From Chryseobacterium sp. W4I1 (GTDB lineage: Bacteria; Bacteroidota; Bacteroidia; Flavobacteriales; Weeksellaceae), in NCBI RefSeq assembly GCF_030816115.1, contig NZ_JAUSXQ010000001.1, positions 4,259,001 through 4,323,000 on the forward strand: DNA of 64,000 nt, written 5' to 3'. Every line of letters begins with the position of its first letter. Within the stretch, counting starts at the first letter, position 1. Shown here one piece after another: positions 8,114-16,838 of the stretch. The position numbers and the translations under genes were made by a program. The notes below the pieces were generated by a model. That model ran no database searches and had not been told where the DNA came from. It saw nothing but the letters and a program-made list of their open reading frames with translations.

Positions 8114-8121
8114 TACTTTTG
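8114..8121 (+). promoter_or_regulatory. -7 box TACTTTTG before the KAS III gene
   Basis: TACTTTTG matches TAnnTTTG and has a TTG 16 bases upstream (8095-8097), one base short of the usual spacing. It overlaps an upstream in-frame TTG codon at 8119, which argues that translation starts at the ATG at 8140. Confidence 0.55.
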
Positions 8122-8139
8122 CAAAGAAAAAGAATTTAT

Positions 8140-9114
8140 ATGATAAAAGTTTCCAAAATAGAATATTATTTGCCCGAACAGATTCTTACAAATGAGGATC
8201 TTGAGAAAGAATTTCCTGAGTGGAGCTCCGAGAGAATCCATGAAAAAATAGGCATCAGACAGCGTCATATTTCTTCAGACAGCGAGACTGTACTGGAGCT
8301 TGCCGTAAAATCTTCAGAAAAAATTTTTGAGACTTATGACAGGAATAAAGTAGACTTTGTCCTCTTCTGTACCCAAAGCCCCGATTATTTCCTTCCCACT
8401 ACAGCCTGTATCCTTCAGGACAGATTGGGTCTGAGAAGAAATATAGGAGCAATAGATTTTAATTTGGGATGTTCAGGATTTGTTTATGGACTGGCTTTTG
8501 CTAAAGGATTAATAACAGCAGGTATTGCAAAAAGTATTTTATTGATCACTTCCGAAACTTATACAAAACATATCAACCCCAAAGATAAAGCCAACAGAAG
8601 TATTTTTGGAGATGCATCGGCATCAGTTATCGTAGAAAAAGATGAAAATGCCAAGGATTATCAGTTTTGCCTGGGAACAGACGGAAGCGGTGCTGAAAAC
8701 CTTATTGTGAAAAAAGGCGCTTTCAAAACTAATTTTGAGCTTAATCCTGAAAATGAATTTGATCCAGAGAATCTATATATGAACGGTCCTGAAATTTTTA
8801 ATTTTACCATAGAAAATATCCCGGGACTGGTAAGAGAAACCTTGGAGACAAACCGTTTGACCATGGATGATATTGACCACTTTGTTTTTCACCAGGCCAA
8901 TTCTTTTATGCTGAATTATTTAAGAAAAAAGACCAAAATTCCGGCAGAAAAGTTCTATATTGACATGGAAAATACTGGAAATACGGTTTCAGCAACCATT
9001 CCAATCGCCCTGAAAAATATGCTGGACAAAGGGACGCTGAAAGAAGGAGACCGTGTATTGATAGCCGGTTTTGGAGTAGGATATTCCTGGGGCGCAACTG
9101 TACTGGAAATTTAA
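8140..9114 (+). CDS. 3-oxoacyl-ACP synthase III-like ketosynthase
   Basis: The 324-residue protein has the FabH fold and active site: Cys111 in NLGCSGFVYGLA, His in VFHQANSF and Asn in NTGNTVSATIP, the Cys-His-Asn triad of KAS III enzymes. It would condense an acyl-CoA with malonyl-ACP to a 3-oxoacyl-ACP. An upstream in-frame TTG at 8119 overlaps the -7 box, so I take the ATG at 8140. It is followed by a dedicated carrier protein and a reductase. Together they look like a supply line for a short 3-hydroxyacyl group used on a glycan rather than general fatty-acid synthesis. Confidence 0.9.
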   Translation: MIKVSKIEYYLPEQILTNEDLEKEFPEWSSERIHEKIGIRQRHISSDSETVLELAVKSSEKIFETYDRNKVDFVLFCTQSPDYFLPTTACILQDRLGLRRNIGAIDFNLGCSGFVYGLAFAKGLITAGIAKSILLITSETYTKHINPKDKANRSIFGDASASVIVEKDENAKDYQFCLGTDGSGAENLIVKKGAFKTNFELNPENEFDPENLYMNGPEIFNFTIENIPGLVRETLETNRLTMDDIDHFVFHQANSFMLNYLRKKTKIPAEKFYIDMENTGNTVSATIPIALKNMLDKGTLKEGDRVLIAGFGVGYSWGATVLEI

Positions 9115-9145
9115 AATAGTAATATAAAACATAAATAAAAAAAAT

Positions 9146-9379
9146 ATGAAGACATCCGTTTTTTTAGAGAAATTACAGGAAGAATTAGAAGAAGACCAAA
9201 CGCTGACGCTTGATACAAATTTGAAGGCATTAGAAAGTTATGACTCCATAAGTCTGCTTTCTGTGATTGCATTTGTAGATGAGAATTTCGATAAAAAGAT
9301 CGATACAAAGCATTTTAAAGATGTAGAAACTGTTTCTGATCTTATGAATGTGATAGGCAAAGAAAACTTCGAAGATTAA
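9146..9379 (+). CDS. Acyl carrier protein (first copy)
   Basis: The 77-residue acidic protein has the ACP helix layout and the phosphopantetheine attachment motif as DS at 33-34 in ESYDSISLLSVIAFV, where DSI replaces the DSL of housekeeping ACP. It lies 31 bases after the ketosynthase gene, and its stop overlaps the start of the reductase by one base, so the three form one operon. It would carry the acyl chain made by these neighbours. The canonical fatty-acid ACP is expected elsewhere. Confidence 0.85.
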   Translation: MKTSVFLEKLQEELEEDQTLTLDTNLKALESYDSISLLSVIAFVDENFDKKIDTKHFKDVETVSDLMNVIGKENFED

Positions 9380-10137
9380 TGAATCCGTTTTCTTTAAAAG
9401 ATAAAACAATTCTTATTACAGGCGCTTCTTCCGGTATCGGGAGAAGCTGTTCTGTAGAATGCAGCAGAAGTGGGGCAGATCTTATTCTTGTAGCAAGAAA
9501 TGAGGAGGAACTGCAAAAGACAGTATCTCTGCTTGCTCCCGGTTCCAAAGCTGAAATAATCATCGCTGATATTACCAATGCTGAAAATCTGGAAGAATTG
9601 ATTGCTGAAAAAATGTCCGTTCTGGGGAAAATCTCAGGGTTTATCCATTGTGCAGGGATAGAAAAAACACTTCCGCTTAAAAAGCATACACCCCAGCTTT
9701 ACACTGATATTTTTGCAGTCAATGTCATTTCAGGTTTTGAAATTGCTAAAATTTTATCCCTGAAAAAATACAAAAACGAAACATCCAGTTTTGTCTTCAT
9801 CTCCTCAGTAGCAGGAATGGTGGGTGAAATAGGAAAAGCTGCTTATTCAGCAAGTAAAGGAGCTGTGATTTCAGGCGCTCGTTCTCTGGCCATGGAACTT
9901 TCCAGAAGCGGCGTAAGGGTGAATAGTATCAGCCCGGCAATGGTGAATACCCCAATACTGGAAAAAATGTTTGAAAACATTGGTGAAGCCGCTGCCGAAG
10001 AGATCCTTAAAAAGCATCCGCTTGGAATCGGGCAGCCGGAAGATGTGGCCAATGCCTGTATTTTCCTGCTTTCAGATGCTTCAAAATGGATCACTGGATC
10101 CAATTTAGTCGTAGACGGAGGTTATTCTGCCCACTAA
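9379..10137 (+). CDS. SDR-family 3-oxoacyl-ACP reductase-like protein
   Basis: The 252-residue short-chain dehydrogenase has the NAD(P) motif TGASSGIG (14-21), NAG-like CAG at 91-93 region, catalytic Ser142/143, Tyr156 and Lys160 (YSASK), and a FabG-like end (GSNLVVDGGYS). It should reduce the 3-oxoacyl-ACP made by the upstream ketosynthase to 3-hydroxyacyl-ACP. The start overlaps the ACP stop (TAATG), showing translational coupling. Its stop overlaps the convergent GT4 gene by four bases, leaving no room for a terminator. The substrate is inferred from the operon. Confidence 0.88.
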   Translation: MNPFSLKDKTILITGASSGIGRSCSVECSRSGADLILVARNEEELQKTVSLLAPGSKAEIIIADITNAENLEELIAEKMSVLGKISGFIHCAGIEKTLPLKKHTPQLYTDIFAVNVISGFEIAKILSLKKYKNETSSFVFISSVAGMVGEIGKAAYSASKGAVISGARSLAMELSRSGVRVNSISPAMVNTPILEKMFENIGEAAAEEILKKHPLGIGQPEDVANACIFLLSDASKWITGSNLVVDGGYSAH

Positions 10138-11294
10138 TTTTTCTGGTAAAGATCCTCAAGAATTCCTTCTACAGCATCGAAAATTTTCTGATTGTCAAAC
10201 TGATCCTCTATGGTTTCCAGGTTTTTTCTGATCCTTGAAATTAACTCGGGGTCCGTGAGGAAAGTTTTCATAGCAGTATACATTTCATCAGTATCATAAT
10301 TGATGAGGTAACCGGTTTCCCTGTCTTTAATCATCACGCCTACATCTCCTGTATCTGTTGCAATAATCGGTTTCTGAAGAATCAATGCTTCAGCAATTAC
10401 CAACGGCCAGGCTTCAGATTCTGACGGAAGAATGAAATAATCTGCATTCTTGACATAAGGATAAGGATTCATCTTATTACCGTTTAAAATAAAAGTGTCC
10501 TGCACATTATTCATACGGATCTGTTCCGTAAGGTTTTTCATTTCTTCACCGTTTCCAATAACAATAATACTGTGATGAAAACCTTCATCAATCAATCTTT
10601 TGTGGGCATCAATAAGCTTGTGATAGCCTTTCCTGTTATGAAGTCGTCCTACAGAAACAAAAACAGGTCCTTCAGGAAGAGCTTCAATCTTTTCTTCGGC
10701 CTTCTTTTTAATCTCCTCAATAGGAATGGCATTAATCACTACACTCTCTTCAGGATATTGTAATTCCGGATAGTATTTGTGCATGAGATCCTTAATCTTT
10801 TGGGAGCAGTAGATCATGTGGTCAAACTGAGGGAAATTCGTAAGGATATCAGGGACTAAAGGCTGCAAAGTAGGTACATTAATCTCAGAATGAAACCAGC
10901 CTATTTTTTTTGAAGCTGTATTGCTGGAATTGATCACGGATGAAAATGCTGAATAGGTAGGAGCAATTTCAATATCGAATTTTTTATTGCCTAAAATACG
11001 GTCGGACAATGTATGGTCTTTCAGGGCGCGGGAAAGTTTAAGCCTTCTGCGGACCAGCTGCAATTTATGAATCAGAGGATTGGTAGAGAAGTCTTCCTTT
11101 CCGTCCGTGAGGTATATTTTTTTAACATGTTCCGGGAATTCATTTCTGAGCTCGCCCTGGTTCAGATTCAAACATACGGTAATATCAAATTTTTCCGGAT
11201 TAAGATTATGAAGAATGCTGAGAATCACTTTTTCCACACCACCCATTTCCATAGAACGGTGTCTGAAAAGGACTTTTATTTTTCTGTTATTCAT
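10134..11294 (-). CDS. GT4-family glycosyltransferase
   Basis: The 386-residue GT-B enzyme opens with KVLFRHRSMEMGGVEKVILSIL. The C-terminal domain has VSVGRLHNRKGYHKL and the E-x7-E motif SESEAWPLVIAEAL. It is a paralogue of the GT4 at 6333 (same VEKV loop, HSIIVIGNG and NPYPYVKNADYFILPS blocks). It should act on the cytoplasmic side on a lipid-linked glycan. The start overlaps the end of the GT2 gene at 11291 by four bases, so both are translated from one minus-strand message. Confidence 0.92.
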   Translation of the reverse strand: MNNRKIKVLFRHRSMEMGGVEKVILSILHNLNPEKFDITVCLNLNQGELRNEFPEHVKKIYLTDGKEDFSTNPLIHKLQLVRRRLKLSRALKDHTLSDRILGNKKFDIEIAPTYSAFSSVINSSNTASKKIGWFHSEINVPTLQPLVPDILTNFPQFDHMIYCSQKIKDLMHKYYPELQYPEESVVINAIPIEEIKKKAEEKIEALPEGPVFVSVGRLHNRKGYHKLIDAHKRLIDEGFHHSIIVIGNGEEMKNLTEQIRMNNVQDTFILNGNKMNPYPYVKNADYFILPSESEAWPLVIAEALILQKPIIATDTGDVGVMIKDRETGYLINYDTDEMYTAMKTFLTDPELISRIRKNLETIEDQFDNQKIFDAVEGILEDLYQKN

Positions 11295-12136
11295 TCTCGG
11301 GTAAAAAATTGTTGTACAAATATCTTTAATTTCTTTTTCAGTCTGTAAGAGATCGAGTTTTGATATTCTAATAAACTATAAATTTCTTTAGAATCCGTAT
11401 AGCGTTCCGGAATCGCTTTTCCATTGATTGTTTTCAGATTCCTTCGCTTCATCGCATTGAAGATCACCTGAGCAAAATATTCTTTAGACTTTGGCTTATT
11501 TTCATTTTGAGAAATTCCGCCGGAATGTGCCCTGTAAAAATAATTGTTTTCATCGATAAACCGGACATCTCCTTTTTCATACATTTTCAGATACAGGTCC
11601 TGATCTTCTGCAATCCGCATGGAAGTATCTATTTTTTCTGTTTGGGTATAAATGTTTTTTCGGAATGAAACAAAATGAACAATACTTACCGGACAGTTGA
11701 AAAAATAAGGATCATTGTTAAGAACCTGTGCAGATACTTTGGGAACAGTTACCGGCTTAAGATTCTCATCACATTTCACAAATTTAGAGTACGTAAGCAC
11801 TACATTCTGATCTTTCCTGAATACATTAATGCTTGAAAGAAGCGCGTCAGGCGATAGCCCGTCATCAGGATCCAGAAAGCCGCATATCTCGCCGTTGGCC
11901 AGTTCAATAAGTTTAGCTTTAGTGACTCCAACTCCTGAATTCACTTCGTTTTCAAAAATCTTGAATCTGGTGTCTCCCTTAATAAGGTCATTAATGAGTT
12001 GTAATGAATTGTCAGTGGAACAGTCGTCAAGAATAATCACTTCCCAGTTATCATATTTTTGAGAAATAATACTGTCATAGCAATCTTTAAAAAACTTTCC
12101 GTTGTTGTAATTGGCAACAAGAATTGAAAATATCAT
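11291..12136 (-). CDS. GT2-family glycosyltransferase
   Basis: The 281-residue GT-A enzyme has the GT2 start FSILVANYNNGKFFKDCYDSI, the nucleotide-binding DDCSTDNS and the metal-binding DxD-type motif FLDPDDG. It is an inverting glycosyltransferase for a surface glycan. It is the first gene of a two-gene minus-strand operon with the GT4 at 10134. It is transcribed divergently from the methyltransferase at 12367 across a 230-base AT-rich gap in which I see a -7 box only for the plus-strand gene. Confidence 0.92.
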   Translation of the reverse strand: MIFSILVANYNNGKFFKDCYDSIISQKYDNWEVIILDDCSTDNSLQLINDLIKGDTRFKIFENEVNSGVGVTKAKLIELANGEICGFLDPDDGLSPDALLSSINVFRKDQNVVLTYSKFVKCDENLKPVTVPKVSAQVLNNDPYFFNCPVSIVHFVSFRKNIYTQTEKIDTSMRIAEDQDLYLKMYEKGDVRFIDENNYFYRAHSGGISQNENKPKSKEYFAQVIFNAMKRRNLKTINGKAIPERYTDSKEIYSLLEYQNSISYRLKKKLKIFVQQFFTRE

Positions 12137-12339
12137 TTGAGTGTTTTAAAGTGCAAATATCTTAATTATAATCATATGAAAATCACAACACAATCTTAAA
12201 AGCGCAAAATCACTTTAAAATAGTATTTTTTTAAGGTTTTGCTCTAATAAAATAATTGCAATTGCTGTTAAATTTTAATAAAAACCTTTAGAACAGCACA
12301 TATTTAAAGTCTAAAGTGATCTAAGTTAAATAAAATATT

Positions 12340-12347
12340 TATTTTTG
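12340..12347 (+). promoter_or_regulatory. -7 box TATTTTTG before the methyltransferase operon
   Basis: TATTTTTG fits the -7 consensus and lies 20 bases before the GTG start. No TTG stands at 17-19 bases spacing, so the promoter is only half supported. It would drive the plus-strand run from the methyltransferase into the first MBOAT pair. Confidence 0.5.
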
Positions 12348-12366
12348 CCGTATTAAAGACAACACA

Positions 12367-13137
12367 GTGAGTGAAATAACAAGAGTTCTCAAAACATTTA
12401 TAGGATATCTGAAAAGACCCGATCTTTATCCGGAATTAGGCCGGAAAATCATTAAGAACACCGTAAACAGAGGCAATGCATTCAAAGGAAAGGAGAAAAC
12501 GAATTCCTGGGCTGCAGGAAAAGCAATTTCCCAAAAGGAGGCTGTATCCAAACTTTTCGGACTTGAAATAGATGCTTTCCGTACTGATTATGCTGATGTT
12601 CTAAGAGCTGCAGAACAGCGGGAAAAAGCTTGTCCCGTAAAAATGGGAGGTCCCGGAGCTTTGGAGCTGATTTATTATGCCTGTGAATTTACCAATGCAC
12701 AGCATGTAGTAGAAACAGGCGTGGCTTATGGATGGTCTTCCCTGGCCTCACTTCTTTCCCTGAACAAAAGAAACGGTACGCTCTACAGCTCAGATATGCC
12801 TTATCTGGCACAGGACGGAGATCAGTATGTAGGTTATGTAGTACCTGAAAACCTTAAAAAAGGCTGGAAACTGTTTCGTTTTGCAGATAAAGAATCACTT
12901 CCGAAGATATTTGCTGAAAATCCTGTTTTTGATGTCCTTCATTATGACTCGGATAAAAGCTATAACGGAAGAATGTGGGCATACGATGAGCTTTACAAAC
13001 ACCTGAAAAAAGGAGGCGTTTTCATCAGTGATGACATTGGTGACAATTCTGCTTACCAGGATTTCTGCGAAAAAAATAATATAGAAACAACCGTTGTAGA
13101 ATATGAAGGAAAGTATATTGGCGTTTTTATAAAGTAA
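12367..13137 (+). CDS. Class I SAM-dependent methyltransferase
   Basis: The 256-residue protein starts at GTG. The basic N-terminus (about 1-60) is followed by a Rossmann-type methyltransferase domain: motif I VVETGVAYGWSSLASL near residue 114, then GTLYSSDMPYL, FDVLHYDSDKSY and LKKGGVFISDD. This layout fits the Methyltransf_24 group often found in polysaccharide loci, where it caps or decorates sugars by O-methylation. The acceptor cannot be read from the sequence. The MBOAT gene follows after 31 bases in the same direction. Confidence 0.85.
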   Translation: MSEITRVLKTFIGYLKRPDLYPELGRKIIKNTVNRGNAFKGKEKTNSWAAGKAISQKEAVSKLFGLEIDAFRTDYADVLRAAEQREKACPVKMGGPGALELIYYACEFTNAQHVVETGVAYGWSSLASLLSLNKRNGTLYSSDMPYLAQDGDQYVGYVVPENLKKGWKLFRFADKESLPKIFAENPVFDVLHYDSDKSYNGRMWAYDELYKHLKKGGVFISDDIGDNSAYQDFCEKNNIETTVVEYEGKYIGVFIK

Positions 13138-13168
13138 TTTTTTAATTTATTACATTAAAGAAACCCCT

Positions 13169-14602
13169 ATGCTCTTTAATTCTATTGCCTTTCTCATTTT
13201 TCTGTCTATCATTTTTATTTTATACTGGTGCGTATTTAATAAAAATTATAAGTTTCAGAATATGCTTTTGCTGGCGGCCAGTTTTTATTTCTACGGCTGC
13301 TGGGACTGGCGTTTTCTGTTTCTTCTTATGTTTTCAATCGGGCTGGACTATTTTTCCGGAATTCAGATTGAAAACAGTAAAACCAAAAAGCGGGCTACCT
13401 TCTGGCTCGTTTTAAGCATTGCTATCAATCTCGGCTTTTTAGGCTTCTTTAAATACTATAATTTTTTCATTGAGAACTTTGCTGAATTATTGAAAACATT
13501 TGGGTTTGGAGTCAACATATGGTTGTTAAAAGTGATCTTGCCTGTTGGTATTTCATTCTATACTTTCCATGGCCTTTCTTACGTAATCGATGTTTATAAA
13601 AAAAGAATTCCCGCCGAGAGAAACTATGTGGATTATGCTGTTTTTGTAAGCTACTTCCCGTTATTGGTGGCTGGTCCTATCGAAAGGGCAACTCACCTTC
13701 TTCCCCAGATCCAGCGGAACAGATCATTTAATTACGAGAAGGCCAAGGACGGGATGGCACAGATTCTTTGGGGATTTTTTAAAAAAATGGTGATCGCAGA
13801 TAACTGTGCCCCTATAGTCAATGAAATATTCAATAATTACCATACAGAAAGTGCCAGTAACCTTGTTTTAGGAGCCATCCTTTTTGCTTTCCAGATCTAT
13901 GGAGATTTCTCGGGTTATTCTGATATTGCGCTGGGAACATCCAGATTATTTGGAATTGAGCTTCTGAAAAACTTCTCTTACCCATATTTTTCAAGGGATA
14001 TTGCAGAATTCTGGAGAAGGTGGCATATTTCACTTTCCTCGTGGTTCAGAGATTATCTCTATATACCTTTAGGTGGTAGTAAGGGCGGATTGTGGATGAA
14101 GATCAGGAACACCTTTATCATTTTTCTGGTAAGTGGTTTCTGGCATGGAGCGAACTGGACCTTCATTATCTGGGGTGGATTAAATGCTGTATTTTTTCTT
14201 CCGTTACTCATCGCAGAGAAAAACCGCCATAACCTCGAAGTTGTGGCAATGGGGAAGATCATTCCTTCATTCAGAGAGGTTTTCAGCATTCTGATGACTT
14301 TTGTCCTGACTTGTTTTGCATGGATTTTCTTTCGTGCCGCAAGCGTTTCTGATGCGATGGGATACATTAAAGGAATTTTCAGCGCGACTTTAATTTCATT
14401 TCCTACTGCATTCAGACCTGTTCTGTTTGGACTGATTATTTTCATGCTTGGAATGGAATGGATGAACAGAACGCATGATTACGGACTGAAAATTCAGGAA
14501 AGAAAACCAGCATTTCAGGCTGTTATTTACATTTTAGTCGCCTATCTGATCCTGAATTTTGCTAATTTCGGAAGTAATGAATTTATATATTTCCAGTTTT
14601 AA
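13169..14602 (+). CDS. MBOAT-family O-acyltransferase (AlgI/DltB-like), first copy
   Basis: The 477-residue integral membrane protein has about a dozen hydrophobic segments. The MBOAT signature blocks include VGISFYTFHGLSYVIDVYK, FPLLVAGPIER, QIYGDFSGYSDIALGTSRLFG and EFWRRWHISLSSWFRDYLY. The invariant catalytic His is His326 in SGFWHGANW. Such proteins take an acyl group from a cytoplasmic thioester and pass it across the inner membrane. The next gene starts one base after the stop and encodes a membrane-anchored SGNH-like protein, the usual partner in AlgI/AlgJ and DltB/DltD systems. Confidence 0.94.
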   Translation: MLFNSIAFLIFLSIIFILYWCVFNKNYKFQNMLLLAASFYFYGCWDWRFLFLLMFSIGLDYFSGIQIENSKTKKRATFWLVLSIAINLGFLGFFKYYNFFIENFAELLKTFGFGVNIWLLKVILPVGISFYTFHGLSYVIDVYKKRIPAERNYVDYAVFVSYFPLLVAGPIERATHLLPQIQRNRSFNYEKAKDGMAQILWGFFKKMVIADNCAPIVNEIFNNYHTESASNLVLGAILFAFQIYGDFSGYSDIALGTSRLFGIELLKNFSYPYFSRDIAEFWRRWHISLSSWFRDYLYIPLGGSKGGLWMKIRNTFIIFLVSGFWHGANWTFIIWGGLNAVFFLPLLIAEKNRHNLEVVAMGKIIPSFREVFSILMTFVLTCFAWIFFRAASVSDAMGYIKGIFSATLISFPTAFRPVLFGLIIFMLGMEWMNRTHDYGLKIQERKPAFQAVIYILVAYLILNFANFGSNEFIYFQF

Positions 14603-15568
14603 ATGAAAAGATTTCTTTCCATATTATCTTTGTTTATAGCCATCATGTTTATCATTGGTTTGATAAAGCTTGCTTTAAGCCCGAACAGCAATTATTCTTA
14701 TCCTCTTTTAAACGCAAAACTGGACTATTTAAAAAAGCATCCGGAATATAATCTTTACTTCATTGGCAGCTCAAAAATCAATAATCAGATTGACTGTAAA
14801 TTAATTGATGAAAATATCAACGGTTTAAAATCATACAATTTAGGTGCAAATGCAAGCTTCAACTTAGAAAATTTCCAAACTTTGGAATATGTGCTTGGAA
14901 ATTCTTCTTTCAAGCCCAAATATATCGTTCTTGAACTTCAGGATAAAATCAATATTACCAAGCTGAATGTGAAATCAGAAAGAAGTTTTGGAGCTTTTAA
15001 TTTTGAAAATACCGTTTTTACCAGCCGATTTCAGAAAGAGAACGGTAATTATAAGCAGATTGTGCTCTCCTGGGTTTCATTTGTTTTAAATGTTTTTCAT
15101 TTTAATAAGCATTGTGACGAAAAAGACATCCAGCATAATTATAACCGTTTTGTGGTTGAAGATCAGGGTTTTTCAGCTCTGGAATACAGTGTAGTTCCCA
15201 GAACGGAAAAAAATAAACTAGATGAGGTCATTAAAGACAGGCAGAATCGTTACCATGCAGATCATGCACAGCATACTGTGAATAACGTATTGGCGGAAAA
15301 AATTAATCAGCTTGCAGAAAAATGCGAAAAGAAAAATATACAGCTCATCATGTTTATTCCCGGACCGGCAGAGCCTGATGCAAAAAAACTTCAGGTCTAT
15401 CAAAGCGCATTGAATGTTCCTGTAATCAGTCTTGTCAATCCTGATGAGTATCCGGAATTTTATCTTTACGAAAACCGTTGGGATTACGGGCATTTGAATG
15501 AAAAAGGTTCGAAAATCCTTTCCCTCAAGCTCGTTCCCCTCCTGAATAATATATTAGAAAAAAAATAA
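14603..15568 (+). CDS. Membrane-anchored SGNH/DltD-like partner of the first MBOAT
   Basis: The 321-residue protein has one N-terminal membrane anchor (residues about 4-22) and a periplasmic body. The nucleophile block reads FIGSSKI, with Ser56/Ser57 where GDSL enzymes have GDS. A DxxH pair typical of SGNH enzymes is present near the C-terminus: Asp294 and His297 in WDYGHLN. It directly abuts the MBOAT stop. By analogy with PatB, AlgJ/X and DltD it would place the acyl group exported by the MBOAT onto a glycan in the periplasm. The fold call comes from motifs only. Confidence 0.72.
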   Translation: MKRFLSILSLFIAIMFIIGLIKLALSPNSNYSYPLLNAKLDYLKKHPEYNLYFIGSSKINNQIDCKLIDENINGLKSYNLGANASFNLENFQTLEYVLGNSSFKPKYIVLELQDKINITKLNVKSERSFGAFNFENTVFTSRFQKENGNYKQIVLSWVSFVLNVFHFNKHCDEKDIQHNYNRFVVEDQGFSALEYSVVPRTEKNKLDEVIKDRQNRYHADHAQHTVNNVLAEKINQLAEKCEKKNIQLIMFIPGPAEPDAKKLQVYQSALNVPVISLVNPDEYPEFYLYENRWDYGHLNEKGSKILSLKLVPLLNNILEKK

Positions 15569-15632
15569 AGATAAATTATTATTTTTAAGCATTTAATTAA
15601 ACCATCTCAGGCTGTTGGATCAGCTTTCATGA

Positions 15633-16661
15633 ATGAAGATAAGTCAGATCACCTTTACCCGTTTCCTTGCGGCTTTAGCCATAGTTATTTCTCATTTTAA
15701 TAAAGATATGTTTGTTTATAAAACAGATTATATAGCAGATGTCTTTTTAAAAGCCAATGTAGGAGTGAGCTATTTCTTTATCCTTTCGGGTTTTATTATG
15801 ATCGTGGCTTACCATAAAAAGGAAAAGATTCAATATTTCGAGTATTACAAGAACCGTTTTGCAAGGATCTATCCGCTGTACGTACTGGGACTGCTTCTTT
15901 ATCTGGTAACCCGCTATTCCAATTTCAATATCGGGAATGTGTTTCTGTATCTCTTTGGGCTGCAGAGCTGGATTCCCGGCAAGGCTATGATTCTGAATTT
16001 TCCGGGATGGTCTATTTCCGTAGAATTTCTATTCTATCTGATTTTTCCGGTGCTTTACAACTATTTTTATTCCAAAAAAAATAAAAGCATTTGGGTGGCC
16101 GGAATTGTTTTATGGATCGTTACGCAGGTATTTTCCCATCTTTATTTTGTTTCCCCGTCTTATAAAGGTCCGCATACGGAAAGCCATGAATTCCTGTATT
16201 ATTTTCCACTGATGCATGTAAGTGAATTCCTGGTTGGAAATCTTGCCGGACTGTTTTTTGTAAAGAATTTTAAGCAGAAAAATTATGATATTCCTGTGAT
16301 CCTGATCTTTTCGGCCATTATGCTTGCGCTGATCTTTGTTCCGCTTTTCTATCATAACGGACTGATGGCAGTGCTTTTTATTCCTCTTATTATCTTGATT
16401 TCCCGGAATAATGGACTGGTGACCAAGCTTTTTTCGCTCAAACCGCTGGAATATCTGGGTGAGGCAAGTTATGCCGTTTATATTACTCATATTCCCGTTT
16501 TGTATATTCTGAGAGAGATTTTAAAGAGACAAAATAACCGGCTGGATATCAATACTGTATTCTGGATCTATCTGATTGTTCTTGTCCTGACGTCTATATT
16601 GTTTTACCAATTTATTGAAAAACCGCTGCGGGACTATCTTAAAAAAGTAAATATCAGATAA
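15633..16661 (+). CDS. Acyltransferase 3 family membrane O-acyltransferase
   Basis: The 342-residue protein has roughly ten membrane segments and acyltransferase-3 (OafA/YrhL) features: TFTRFLAALAIVISHFN with the conserved His near residue 21, FFILSGFIM, RFARIYPLYVLG and GWSISVEFLFYLIFP. It has no C-terminal SGNH domain. These enzymes acetylate cell-surface sugars from acetyl-CoA. It follows the first MBOAT/SGNH pair after 64 bases on the same strand. The overlapping ATG at 15629 is out of frame, so 15633 is the start. Confidence 0.92.
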   Translation: MKISQITFTRFLAALAIVISHFNKDMFVYKTDYIADVFLKANVGVSYFFILSGFIMIVAYHKKEKIQYFEYYKNRFARIYPLYVLGLLLYLVTRYSNFNIGNVFLYLFGLQSWIPGKAMILNFPGWSISVEFLFYLIFPVLYNYFYSKKNKSIWVAGIVLWIVTQVFSHLYFVSPSYKGPHTESHEFLYYFPLMHVSEFLVGNLAGLFFVKNFKQKNYDIPVILIFSAIMLALIFVPLFYHNGLMAVLFIPLIILISRNNGLVTKLFSLKPLEYLGEASYAVYITHIPVLYILREILKRQNNRLDINTVFWIYLIVLVLTSILFYQFIEKPLRDYLKKVNIR

Positions 16662-16667
16662 AATCTT

Positions 16668-16675
16668 TATTTTTG
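16668..16675 (+). promoter_or_regulatory. -7 box TATTTTTG before the small ORF and FkbH operon
   Basis: TATTTTTG matches the -7 consensus and begins seven bases after the acyltransferase stop. It would start transcription near 16682, ten bases before the ATG of the 43-codon ORF, making that ORF the first cistron of the FkbH-ACP-MaoC-SDR-MBOAT run. Confidence 0.55.
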
Positions 16676-16691
16676 TATCAAAGCAAACACA

Positions 16692-16823
16692 ATGAAAAAA
16701 AAGAAAAACGTTCCCAATACGTATCAATCATACATTTACAGTCACGATTCCGTAGAGCCGGAGACTTTTAAAAACAACAGAGAGGGACTTACAGAATTGG
16801 GAGCCGGTACATTCATATTTTAA
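16692..16823 (+). CDS. Possible 43-residue peptide heading the FkbH/ACP operon
   Basis: ATG at 16692 to TAA at 16821-16823 encodes 43 residues. The N-terminus is strongly basic (MKKKKN), the middle is polar with Tyr and His, and the end is AGTFIF. There is no membrane segment or signal peptide. It starts 16 bases after a -7 box and ends 15 bases before the FkbH-like gene, the spacing of a first cistron. It could be a small protein partner, a leader peptide or a chance frame. I recognise no family. Confidence 0.45.
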   Translation: MKKKKNVPNTYQSYIYSHDSVEPETFKNNREGLTELGAGTFIF

Positions 16824-16838
16824 TAAAATAAAGAATTC

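Noticed and set aside
8119..8139. Seven-codon N-terminal extension of the KAS III-like protein from TTG
   Set aside because: The TTG overlaps the -7 promoter box; the family normally starts near the KVSKIEYYLP segment.
12137..12339. Promoter for the minus-strand GT2 gene in the divergent gap
   Set aside because: Only partial matches (for example CAAATATC) were found; none fits the consensus well enough.
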